DNA from: Macrosoma leucophasiata
Lineage: Eukaryota > Arthropoda > Insecta > Lepidoptera > Hedylidae
NCBI GenBank assembly: GCA_036365455.1
Contig: JAWQUS010000008.1
Location: forward strand, 21,869,501 to 21,933,500
Direction: 5' to 3'
Length of the DNA stretch: 64,000 bases
The notes beneath the pieces were generated by a model. It worked only from the letters and a program-made list of their open reading frames with translations. It searched no databases and was not told the DNA's origin. Numbering within the stretch: the stretch's first letter is position 1; each line of letters begins with the position of its first letter. Of this stretch, positions 44,450 to 53,868 are shown one piece after another. Position numbers and translations under genes: made by a program.

Positions 44450-45625
44450 CGGAGTGTCTGTTTGTAATATTAAAAGTACCGCTTTTTACTAAATGCATAT
44501 GTATGTACACGGTACATATACCAAAACAACATTTTTTATCATTTTTGTCTGTCTGTCTATCTGTCTGTCTGGCGGGGTTAATCTTGGGCGGCTAAACCAA
44601 TTTTGACGGGACTTTCACTGGCAGATAGCTGATGTGATAAGGAATAACTTAGGCTACTTTAATCTCCATACATCCATACAAACGTACATACCTGCAAACA
44701 AATAAGTAGAATTGGAGTGTATCCGACTTTGACGGGACTTCCACGGGTAGGTAGCTGATGTAATAAGGAATAACTTAGGCTACTTTTATCTCCATACATA
44801 CATACATAGGTGCCTACATACAAATAAATAGAATTTGAGTGTCTTCGATTTTGACGGGACTTTCACTGGCAGATAGCTGATGTGATAAGGAGTAACTCAG
44901 GTTACTTTTATCTCCATACAACCATACATACATACATACCTACATACAAATAAATAGAATTTGAGTGTCTCCGATTTTGACGGGACTTTCACTGGCAGAT
45001 AGCTGATGTAATAAGGAGTAACTTAGGCTACTTTTATCTCCATACATACATACATAGGTGCCTACATACAAATAAATAGAATTTGAGTGTCTTCGATTTT
45101 GACGGGACTTTCACTGGCAGATAGCTGATGTGATAAGGAGTAACTCAGGTTATTTTTATCTCCATACAACCATACATACATACATACCTACATACAAATA
45201 AATAGAATTTGAGTGTCTTCGATTTTGACGGGACTTTCACTGGCAGATAGCTGATGTGATAAGGAGTAACTCAGGTTACTTTTATCTCCATACAACCATA
45301 CATACATACATACCTACATACAAATAAATAGAATTTGAGTGTCTCCGATTTTGACGGGACTTTCACTGGCAGATAGCTGATGTGATAAGGAGTAACTCAG
45401 GTTACTTTTATCTCCATACAACCATACATACATACATACCTACATACAAATAAATAGAATTTGAGTGTCTCCGATTTTGACGGGACTTTCACTGGCAGAT
45501 AGCTGATGTAATAAGGAGTAACTTAGGCTACTTTTATACTAGCTGCGCCCACGACCTCGTCCGGGTAGATACTGAACAATCATATTTTGTCTCACGTGGA
45601 CGAAGTCGCGGGCACAGCTAGTTTA
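44450..45625 (-). repeat. Element E copy with an expanded interior
   Basis: The minus-strand start at about 45625 holds the family's hairpin ('actagctgtgcccgcgactt' and its inverse at 45539). The 3' side near 44450-44600 holds the (GTCT)n run and 'aaagcggtacttttaa'-type end. Between them the segment has become a tandem array. Confidence 0.65.
44605..45537. repeat. Minisatellite, 8 units of 122-126 bp
   Basis: 'gacgggactt(t/c)cac' starts at 44605, 44731, 44853, 44979, 45101, 45227, 45353 and 45479, giving periods of 126, 122, 126, 122, 126, 126, 126. Units contain 'gcagatagctgatg', 'ataaggagtaact', a (CATA)n stretch and 'ttgagtgtct(c/t)cgatt'. The first two units are more diverged than the rest. 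Confidence 0.9.
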
Positions 45626-45847
45626 ATAATAAATGACTTCAATATGTAAGTTTTGTGTTTTCATGTAATTTTGGTACGTATACTGACAAAACTTCATACT
45701 TCGCATTCATCATACCCTATCTATCCACAAAAGTCCCGCATGCTATTTTCAGAAAGTCGCCTTACCTAAGTCTTACAGCGATGTGCTAAGACCAAATTCG
45801 AAGTAGGTACCTATATATGCTTTACTGTTTACAAGATTCTATCCGCG

Positions 45848-45902
45848 ACTCCAGCGTAGTAGTAGTGGCCTGCTACCACTAGGCTACTGCTACTGAGGCA
45901 GT
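45848..45902 (-). repeat. SINE-T head only
   Basis: 'ccagcgtagtagtagtggcc' with 'tgctaccactaggctac' is just the tRNA-like head, lacking B-box and body. Confidence 0.5.
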
Positions 45903-45950
45903 TACAGTCAATGTTACTGTAATTGTAAAATTTGACAATAACCATTTTTT

Positions 45951-46235
45951 TACTGGTGGTAGAGCTCCAGTGACGGAGCTCGCGGGCGTAGGCACTACCG
46001 CATTACCTGATATACTTGCCGCTAAATGGTAGTGTACAGCACTATCGTGTTCCGGTCAGGTGGTAATGTACGGACCTGTAATTTCCGGCACAGAGGCATA
46101 ACACCTTAGGCCTCAGGAGTGGTAACGCATCTGCATTTTGACCTTGGTCTTTGTGTGGGTGTCTATAGGCTGCAGTCATCACTTAACATCAATGTGAACT
46201 GCATGCTTGTTTGCCACTTCAATTACATAAAAAAA
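45951..46235 (+). repeat. SINE-A reference copy
   Basis: Complete: starts 'actggtggtagagctccag', ends 'gtttgccacttcaattaca' with an A12 tail. The constant 5' end and A tail argue for a SINE. The 5' part lacks a clear tRNA-type A/B box pair. Confidence 0.8.
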
Positions 46236-46299
46236 AAAAAACATTAACAAATATTTTGATACAATCAAGCCATCTTCATCAAAACTGAAAGAACAATAT

Positions 46300-46450
46300 G
46301 ATACAATATGGAGTTCTTCAAAAATGGCGTCAAAAGAGTCCTTCATAGCTGGCAGCGCGTTGGCAACTCCCCTGGTGTTGCAAATATTCATAAGCGACGC
46401 CGACGGTGACAACTTTCCATCAGGAGGTATGCTTGTCTGTCAACTTAATG
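46300..46450 (+). repeat. LINE 3' end fragment
   Basis: 'gcgttggcaactcccctggt', 'gttgcaaat' and 'catcaggaggtatgcttgtctg' correspond to a LINE terminus common in Lepidoptera. Confidence 0.5.
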
Positions 46451-46655
46451 ACATAAAACAAAAAAAAAGAACTGTTACTATACAATACAATATATAAACA
46501 CCGGCTGGTGAATAAAGTCTTCCTTATTCACGGTCGATGAACACAATGTCACGATTGAATAAGTCCTTCGTCCCTTGTTATGGTCACTTCACAAATGCAC
46601 TAAACATCTTTGTACAAGTTTACAAGGTTTATTTTTTACTGTTCTATTTTTTACT

Positions 46656-46850
46656 AGCTGTGCTCGCGACTTCGTCCGCGTGAGAATTTACGATTGTTCA
46701 TTAACTACCCGAACAAAGTCGTGGGCGCAGCTAGTATAAAAGTAGCTCCTTACTAAAGTTAGTTACTTCTTATTGCATAAGCTATCCGCCAGTGAAAGTC
46801 TCGTCAAAATCGGTCAAGCCGTGCCTGAGATTAGCGAGATCTTCGAGAAA
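46656..46850 (+). repeat. Element E copy
   Basis: 'actagctgtgctcgcgactt' pairs with the region ending 'gggcgcagctagt'. The same downstream order as 18264 follows ('aaaagtagc', 'ccgccagtgaaagtc'). Confidence 0.6.
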
Positions 46851-47356
46851 CTTAAAAACGTTCCCGAGATAGGCTGCAGTCATCACTTAACATCCATGTG
46901 AACTGTATGCTTATTTGGCATCTTCGTTAGAAGAGATGGCAAACACAAATCCATACCTCAATCATTTTCGAAAATAAAAAAAATTCGAGAGCTAATTTAG
47001 TACACTGTTTGATTTCTGATTAATAAAATAAAGCAAAAGTAAATAAGTTACTTGATGAAATACTACGCATAAAGTAATTTATTACTTTTTTAAAGAAAAC
47101 GCGCTTAAACTCATTTAACAAAGCAATTTTTAATGCTGTTCATTATTTATACGCGCACGTTTCGGTTCTTTCCATTACCAAAGAATCCCACTTCAGTGGC
47201 ACTATCAGACTTTGGTAGTACGCCCGATGAATTTGAATAGATCTCAAAAAGCGTATTTATCTGTTTACATGAGTGCCCGAACATAGGCATTTTCCTCAGC
47301 CTACATATTCTATTAAGAAAATTAGAAATAGTTTTGTATTGTCTTTTTATATAAAA

Positions 47357-47530
47357 CTAGCTGTTGCCCGCGGCTTCGCCCGCGTTGAAATTTTTCCTGA
47401 ATTTTCTTTGCTATAAACCTCACGGAGCCCGAGACCTTTCCAACGAATGCAAAACCGTGGAAATAGGTTCGTGCGTTCTGGAGTTATAGCGTCAGGAAGG
47501 AAAACCCGACTTATTTTTATATTATAGATA
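47357..47530 (+). repeat. Element F copy
   Basis: 'actagctgttgcccgcggc' to 'cgacttatttttatattatag'. Its 3' 130 bp match 29840-29965 nearly base for base. Confidence 0.65.
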
Positions 47531-47559
47531 TACTTTTGTAGGTATTGTTATCCACGAAC

Positions 47560-47775
47560 AATGGCGGTCAAACCATTCCAATAGACGGACAGGCGGCAGT
47601 AAATTCAATAGCGCGATATGGGCAGCAGCGTTCCGCAATAACAGCCACTTCGATCGCTAATCCGTATACCAGGCGATTATAGGCTATTCTCCCCTAATGA
47701 TACTCAACATTGTGAAGGATATCTTTGGGAAAAGCTCTTATTCAATAGTGGACGTCTATCGGCTGCGCTAATGAT
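47560..47775. repeat. Family-G repeat, LINE-like end
   Basis: 'aaaccattccaatagacgg', 'gggcagcagcg' and 'gtggacgtctatcggctg'. It ends like the (ATG)n-tailed LINE fragments. Confidence 0.45.
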
Positions 47776-47941
47776 GATTATCCACTTAAGATTCATTTAA
47801 AGATTTACTTCTACTGGTGGTAGAGTTCAGAATCAGAATCAGAAACTCATTTATTCATTTAGGGTGACAGGCACTCCTTATAACACGTCTAGAACAAACA
47901 AAATAAAATTGATATACATGTCAAACAAGATAAAAAATATA

Positions 47942-49226
47942 TTAGGTTGGGGAAAAAGTTTCTTCGCATTTTTTAAGATAATTCAAAACAATTTTTAATA
48001 TAGTTTATTTAAATTTAACTAAAGTATGTATGTACCATTTTGTTCGATAACCTTTTGCCATCTTGTAGGTAGGGACATGATCCCATTGCTATAAAAATTT
48101 TGGGACTTCTCATCAAAATACCGCGACAAGTGGATTTGGCAGTCCTCTCGTGATGTTAACCTAACATTGCATAAAGAATTCTGAAGAGACCGAAACAGGT
48201 GGAAATCTGAAGGTGCAAGGTCAGGACTATACGGCGGATGCATTAACACCTCCCAGCCAAACTCTCTTAATTTTTGCTGAGTGGCTATAGATGTGTGAGG
48301 TCTAGCGTTATCATGATGAAACACCACACCCCTTCTGTTGATCAATTCCGGCCGCTTTTTCTCAACTTCTTGCTTTAATCTCATCAGTTGTTCGCAGTAG
48401 AGTTCAGAATCGATAGTCCTGCCTGGTGGTAATAGCTCATAGTGAATAATGCCCTTCCAATCCCACCACACACACATCATCACCTTATTGCGAGTTAACC
48501 CGGGTTTCGCCACAGTCTGTGAAGCCTGACTGTCCTTTGACCACGACTTTTTTCGCACGTTCTTGTCGTACGTGATCCACTTTTCATCACCAGTTATCAG
48601 CTTCTTCAAAAATGATTCGGTTTCATTACGTCGTAATAAAGAATCACAAATGAGTACACGGTTCATTAGGTTTCTTTCAGTGAGCTCGTGAGGTACCCAA
48701 ATATCGAGCTTCTTTTTGTACCCAGCTTTTTTCAAATGCGCCAAAACTGTTTTGTGATCAATTTTCAGTTCTTCAGCTACGTCGTAACTACTGATATGTC
48801 GATCTTGCTCCACTTTTTCAAAAATGGCATCCATTTTATCCGTAATAGGGCGACCAGAGCGAGGTGCATCTTTGACATCAAAATTTCCGGATTGAAAACG
48901 CTTAAACCAAATTTGTGCTACTCTCACAGACACTGCACTAGGTCCATAAACATCACAAATTTTTTTCGCGGCTTGCGTTGCATTTTTATCTTTTTTGCAG
49001 TAAAATTTTAAAATGTATCGAATTTCTTCATTAGATTCACTCATCTCGACAGTACGAAAAACAAATGAAAATCACACATTTGCCTAATTTGAATTTGGAA
49101 TTATGTTCTTTAAAATTTTAACTTTCAATGATACCAAAACCAGCCAGATACAAATACTACAGCCAAAGAGATTTTATTACAAGTTCATACGTACTATAAT
49201 GCGAAAAGACTTTTTCCCCAACCTAT
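47942..49226 (-). mobile_element. Complete mariner element, 1285 bp
   Basis: Termini 'ttaggttggggaaaaagt' (left) and, inverted, 'ataggttggggaaaaagt' (right) match over about 28 bp with 3 mismatches. TA lies on both sides (47940-47941 and 49227-49228). With an unbroken transposase and well-matched ends this copy may still be mobile or was until recently. Confidence 0.92.
48019..49044 (-). CDS. Mariner transposase, intact, DD34D
   Basis: Single frame of 341 residues, ATG to TAA without breaks, close to the usual size of about 345. The protein cuts the element out and pastes it at TA sites. The N-terminal half holds the paired helix-turn-helix DNA-binding region ('AQIWFKRFQSGNFDVKDAPR', then 'GRP'), followed by the mariner linker motif 'WVPHELTERNL'. 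The catalytic domain has Asp in 'ITGDEKWI', Asp in 'HHDNARPHTS' and Asp in 'YSPDLAPSDFHLF'. Thirty-four residues lie between the second and third, the signature of true mariners. It lies inside the 1285-bp element with matching inverted repeats. I do not assign a subfamily. Confidence 0.95.
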   Translation of the reverse strand: MSESNEEIRYILKFYCKKDKNATQAAKKICDVYGPSAVSVRVAQIWFKRFQSGNFDVKDAPRSGRPITDKMDAIFEKVEQDRHISSYDVAEELKIDHKTVLAHLKKAGYKKKLDIWVPHELTERNLMNRVLICDSLLRRNETESFLKKLITGDEKWITYDKNVRKKSWSKDSQASQTVAKPGLTRNKVMMCVWWDWKGIIHYELLPPGRTIDSELYCEQLMRLKQEVEKKRPELINRRGVVFHHDNARPHTSIATQQKLREFGWEVLMHPPYSPDLAPSDFHLFRSLQNSLCNVRLTSREDCQIHLSRYFDEKSQNFYSNGIMSLPTRWQKVIEQNGTYIL

Positions 49227-49529
49227 TATGTATAGTTCTAGTGTAGGAACTCGAGGGCGCAGCTACCACCGCATTACATAATTTATCTGCCGGTAAATAG
49301 TAGTGTTCAGCACTATCGTGTTCCGGTCAGGTGGTAATGTACGGCCCTGTAATTTCCGGCACAGAGGCACAACACCTTAGGCCTCAGGAGTGGCAACGCA
49401 TCTGCATTTTGACCTTGGTCTTTGTGTGGGTGTCTATAGGCTGCAGTCATCACTTAACATCAATGTGAACTGCATGCTTGTTTGCCACTTCCATAACATA
49501 AAAAAAATAAAAAAAAACTTAATAACTAG

Positions 49530-49962
49530 GGATTTGTCTCAGGGTTGGCAATGCATCTGCATTTTGACCACCGGTCTTTGTGTGTGTGTCTATAGGCTGC
49601 AGTCATCATTTACCATCGTTTGCCACCCACCATAGAGCAACACCGGAGGGGAGTAGCCATATGCAGGCTTTCCCCTCTGTCAAAGTACAAGCCCAAATGG
49701 GCCTATACCTGTCGCCTAGAAGTTTAAATGTGTGCGTGAAATTGTTTCTGTATTTTGTTAAGGTCAAGGTGTGAGTTTCGTAGTAATAGACGATTTTTGT
49801 TGTGTGCGTGTGTGTCGCACGCATTTCCCCCCGCAAAAAATGACAGACTGTTTTGCATCGGTAATAAACGCTATGGCTACTCCCCTCCGGTCCGCCGCGG
49901 CCGGTGGCTCGTGTTGCTATATGTTTGCCACCAACATTACATTAAAAAAAAAAAAACACTCG
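49530..49962 (+). repeat. SINE-A copy split by the MULE-like MITE
   Basis: The 3' half of SINE-A at 49530-49627 ends 'catcgtttgccacc'. After the insert it repeats 'gtttgccacc' (49923-49932) and finishes 'aacattacattaaaaaaa'. Confidence 0.7.
49628..49922. mobile_element. MULE-like MITE, copy 2
   Basis: Differs from 33353-33643 at only a handful of positions. Termini 'atagagcaacaccgg' and (inverse) 'gtgttgctatat'. Flanked by 'gtttgccacc' repeats, with four extra bases (cacc) at the left border. Confidence 0.72.
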
Positions 49963-50367
49963 AAATCAATTATGATTGTGTTTTACGTAATTTTATGACA
50001 AATTGATTACGTGTATTTGTATGCATGTGAGGGCTAATGTTTCAACTACTCATTCGAGCTGACGTCATAACACGGTCGGAGAATACGGGTAGGCATACCT
50101 ACTATCCTTTGTGTATCACTTATACGGTAGGTAAGTATAGTAACGACTCAATTGCAGGGCTATAATTTATTGTTAGTGTTAAAAGGCAAAAGTAAAAACA
50201 AAACCTGTTGGCATAAGGAAGGCTGATTGGTCTGTGCCTGTTGGTAATCAAAGGGCTATCACTTGTAGACTTGTAGGTAATGGATTGTACCTACGTGGTA
50301 GGCTCAATTCACATCGTCGCGGATTTCTACGGAATACAACACAGACAGTTAGATAAAAAAGTACGAA

Positions 50368-50916
50368 ACTTCACGCCTACGATTCGCCGATTACGTTTTG
50401 GCCCATGTAACAGGTGGCGAACCTGTTACCATCTCCGGGCACATTACCAAACTCCGAGATACTGGGAAACTTCTAGAAAATGGAAAGATCCCAGTAGAAC
50501 CAGAGATAAAGATTTTTACTGGTGGTAGAGCTCCAGTGACGGAGCTCGCGGGCGTAGGCACCACCGCATTACCTAATATACTTGCCGCTAAATGGTAGTG
50601 TTCAACACTATCGTGTTCCGGTCAGGTGGTAATGTACGGCCCTGTAATTTCCGGCACAGAGGCATAAGACCTTAGGCCTCAGGAGTGGTAACGCATCTGC
50701 ATTTTGACCTTGGTCTTTGTGTGGGTGTCTATAGGCTGCAGTCATCACTTAACATCAATGTGAACTGCATGCTTGTTTACCACTTCCATTACATATAAAA
50801 AAAAAAAAAGAAATAAAGGATTTTATATCGTTATCTCTGATAGCCTCCGACCCGGGAATCGAACCCAGGACCCCAGCGTAGTAATAGTGGCCTGCTACCA
50901 CTAGGCTACTGAGGCA
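50368..50916 (-). repeat. SINE-T copy split by SINE-A
   Basis: Body 50368-50504 and tRNA-like head 50815-50916 ('tagcctagtggtagcagg', 'gggttcgattcccggg') are one SINE-T. The break is flanked by 'ataaagattttt' and 'ataaaggatttt', an imperfect 12-bp duplication. Confidence 0.78.
50517..50802 (+). repeat. SINE-A copy inserted in SINE-T
   Basis: Complete, with the canonical 5' end and an A13 tail. The flanking duplication shows SINE-A inserted as a complete unit, which sets its true 5' end. Confidence 0.82.
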
Positions 50917-50986
50917 GATAAAGATATTATTATGTTCAAACAAATTACCTGTAATGCGCCACCAAATTTTATTCTCTACACAACTT

Positions 50987-51090
50987 TAAGGATGACTGGT
51001 AAAGAATGCTTCCTAGCATTAAGTCCGCCTGATGTACGCTCAACGTGCACGAAAGTTTAGGTAAATAGGTACTTACCTAAATAAATTAAT
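50987..51090 (+). mobile_element. Jockey-like LINE 3' UTR scrap
   Basis: 'gatgactggtaaagaatgc', 'gcattaagtccgcctgatg' and a trailing 'taaataaatt' parallel the end of the 17500-18226 element. Confidence 0.5.
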
Positions 51091-51299
51091 ATAATCGTAT
51101 TGTAAATTTCCTTACTTTCTTCTTTCTTTTCTTTCAACTGTTTTGATACCAAAAATATTTAGGGTACAACGTTGTAAATTACACTAAACTCTGACATAAA
51201 TATTGTATGTCTTGTTATATTGTTGTTCCCGTTTTAATTAACTCACTGTCAGATGTGACGATAGGTAATTCAATAAACGGAGAGGCCGTTCCTCTAAAC

Positions 51300-51631
51300 C
51301 AGAGGTTCCCAAACTATTTTTTCTTGTAGACCCTTTACAATTTTTTCTGGTTTCTGTGGACCCCCGTCCTTGCTACATTTATATCGCATTCCCATATTTC
51401 CAATTTTTATTCACGCCTACGTAGACCCCCATCGAGTCTCCCATGGACCACTTTGGGAATCACTGGTATTATGTAAGTAAATTGGTACTATCAGTGTATG
51501 TGTTGAGATCCATTATCGTGGACCCCCATTTTCATTTCATGGACCCCCAAATTTTTTTTTCATTGACGCCGACCCCTTTCAGTTTGTCATAGACCCCCAG
51601 GGGTCGATATAGACCACTTTGGGAATCACTG
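51300..51631. mobile_element. hAT-like MITE with perfect 8-bp duplication
   Basis: Ends 'cagaggttcccaaac' and, inverted, 'cagtgattcccaaag'. The direct repeat ctctaaac occupies 51292-51299 and 51632-51639. The inside repeats 'gaccccc' and a second 'gggaatcactg' (about 51455), suggesting internal duplication. Non-coding. Confidence 0.88.
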
Positions 51632-52442
51632 CTCTAAACCACCATTAATAATACTGATTACTGTTTAAAATGTACAGTTTATTGGATGGACGCAAAATTG
51701 CATTAAACCGATTTTCATAAAAAAATATCATATTACAGTACAGAACCAGCCACTGGTCGCATTGTATTACGCAATAATTACAGTAAATGTAGTAGTAGAG
51801 TAAATGCTCAACCAGAAAAAGTGACAGACTTCAGGCTCGCATTCTTTCAGAAGCCACTCTATGACATCTTACATATTCATCACAGTACCTACTTAGATAA
51901 ACAAATTAATATTCAATAAGTCAATGAACATGTAGACAAGCGCACCAAAACAGACATAATGAGCAATTATATTTCACCACATCCTTTCAGCACGCCTTGT
52001 GACGGCATCTACGTGTGATGGGAATACATTATTGATCTATCTGCAGCCAACAAAGGCCATAGGCGGCCGCATAAGGCGTTGCGGTGTGATCTTCCTGGAG
52101 GAAGGTCAATGCGACTGGTTAAGTCACGTACACCAGGCCGGGAGGCCGATCTGATTCGCTTCCTCATCCCCAAGGTCTGTGAGATGCTACAGCGTGTTTT
52201 GCCGCGGGTCAAAGGCCTTTGGAGCCTTGAATAGGAAAAAATCAGTTTAACAAAGCCATGTCACTAACCATGTCACATAGTAGTTATGGTTTAGTCTATT
52301 TCTTTGGTTTTCTTTTCATATTCAAGCAACACAATATAAGGTATTGATAAATTTATCAGAAACGAAATAAACGTCCCTTCGATATGAGTGAGGCATTGAC
52401 GAAAAACTGTAATAATAATGTTCTTAGGTTTTCGCGAACCTC

Positions 52443-52500
52443 ACCACGGATGCTGAAAAGCGACCGAAACGTCGGGTTCTATTTTAAATAATCATTTTAG
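52443..52500 (+). repeat. Penelope-like terminus motif (tentative)
   Basis: 'ccacggatgctgaaaagcg' followed by 'accgaaacgtcgggttct' resembles the end region of Penelope-like elements, which often carries a hammerhead ribozyme (CUGANGA ... GAAA). Here the core reads CTGAAAA...CGAAAC, so a functional ribozyme is doubtful. Confidence 0.35.
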
Positions 52501-52782
52501 TTTAATATAGCTACGTGATATAAATCCGAAAACTAAACTTTTATTTTCAATGAAAAGCTGTAAGTTTTTCTTTAATGCCTCACTTAAAAACGTGTTTGTA
52601 TTGCTTAAATACTAACAAATGAAGTAAGTCTTTTAAGATGTAATGAAAACGACTATATTAACAACGATTGGATTCATTTAATGTTAGACACTCATTTTGT
52701 ACTCTCCCATTCATTTCAATATTCTTATTCAGACTTTGACTAGACATATATACATTAAGTACATACCTATCTAAAAATATCG

Positions 52783-53345
52783 CGCATCGAGCCTACAAAA
52801 GAGACGATCGGCGAGTTTCGACTTCGCAGAGCATTATCTCTGCTGAGCACTAATAGTCCGGTATTGGTCAAAACTTGATGAAAATCGGGATATGTGGCGC
52901 CCCACACTCTCTGCCTTCCCCGTTAGGGACCTGGTACATGCATACATACTTGATTATCATGGTCGACAAACGTCACATAGGTAAAGTGTTTTCTTATGTA
53001 ATGGATGTGGCAAACGAGCATGCAGTTCACATTGATGTTAAGTGATGACTACAGCCTATAGACACTTACACAACGACCAAGGTCAAAATGCAGATGCGTT
53101 ACCACTCCTGAGGCCTAAGGTGTTATGCCTCTGTGCCGGAAATTACAGGGCTGTACATTACCCCCTGACCGACACGATAGTGCTGAACACTACCATTTAG
53201 CAGCAAGTATATAAGGTAATGCGGTGGTGGCTACGCCCGCGAGCTCCGTCACTGGAGCTCTACCACCAGTAAAACCGTGTGAAAGAGATAACACTGCAGA
53301 CCCGAAATAAGCCGAAATCTCCTTCCTAAATTCGATGCGCAATCA
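52783..53345. mobile_element. MITE-H copy with two nested insertions
   Basis: Ends 'atcgcgcatcgagcctac' and (inverse) 'attcgatgcgcaatcat'. The inside is broken by a LINE-C scrap (52886-52953, with 'acttgat' on both sides) and by a SINE-A in reverse (52988-53275). It lies just downstream of the SLC6-like gene's stop codon. Confidence 0.6.
52988..53275 (-). repeat. SINE-A copy, complete
   Basis: Reverse copy, 'ttatgtaatggatgtggc' to 'gagctctaccaccagta', close to the consensus. Confidence 0.78.
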
Positions 53346-53397
53346 TTCTTGTAGTATACCTACTGTAGGTAGGTACATGACGATGGGGCTCAACGGC

Positions 53398-53868
53398 TCA
53401 ACACAGATGAGCATACTGTGCATCTTTTTTGCTTATATTTATAAAGTCATTTTTTATATTTTCTTGTATCGTATTATCGGAGTTGAATGGGGAGATGTTT
53501 GCTAATTTTTTGTGTTCTAGGTAGCCTGATTTGAGTCTCAAGCTCGGGAGTACAGTCCAGTCCAGCGATTTGGACCGTTTCTTCGTGTGTTCTAGGTGTA
53601 ACGCAGCAACACTTTGTTTTCTGTTTATAGTATACAACCAATCGTCGGAGTTCGAACGTGTCTTTTCTTGCATATCTTGTATTTTCGCCGAAATACTGGG
53701 AAGGTTCAGGAAGCTCACGTTCCCAGAGAACTGGCCCAGTTGTCGCCTGTTATATCTGGTTCGAGGCACATTCTGTTCGGGGTCCTCACGGCGTGCGAGC
53801 CAGTAGTAGTGAGTGATGGGGTCCCGAGGTCCCCAGTGCCTCGAAGGCTTGAAAGACGACTTTAACTT
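53398..53868 (-). CDS. SLC6-like gene, exon 10 (cytoplasmic C-tail and stop)
   Basis: Acceptor 'gtatgttcacag'. Begins 'KLKSSFKPSRHWGPRDPI', the W-G-P element seen after TM12 in SLC6 proteins, then a basic tail of about 140 residues ending in TGA at 53398-53400. Confidence 0.85.
   Translation of the reverse strand, partial: KLKSSFKPSRHWGPRDPITHYYWLARREDPEQNVPRTRYNRRQLGQFSGNVSFLNLPSISAKIQDMQEKTRSNSDDWLYTINRKQSVAALHLEHTKKRSKSLDWTVLPSLRLKSGYLEHKKLANISPFNSDNTIQENIKNDFINISKKDAQYAHLC

Larger units (their letters stand above)
47812..49512 (+). repeat. SINE-A copy carrying a LINE fragment and a mariner
   Basis: SINE-A head at 47812-47829 ('actggtggtagagttc') resumes at about 49233 ('agttctagtgtaggaactcgag') and runs to the A tail near 49512. 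'agttc' is duplicated at the break. Immediately inside are a LINE-like 3' scrap with a (GAATCA)n start (47827-47941) and the mariner. Confidence 0.75.

Noticed and set aside
44605..45537. CRISPR-like array
   Set aside because: Units are 122-126 bp, contiguous, without unique spacers, and derived from a eukaryotic retroelement.
52030..52231. A plus-strand open stretch of about 67 codons (…RPHKALRCDLPGG…)
   Set aside because: It lacks a start, splice signals or a known domain. The opposite strand is also open. Probably a repeat fragment.
53531..53865. Plus-strand frames over the transporter's last exon
   Set aside because: They are antisense shadows. The minus strand carries the phase-matched C-tail with the W-G-P element.
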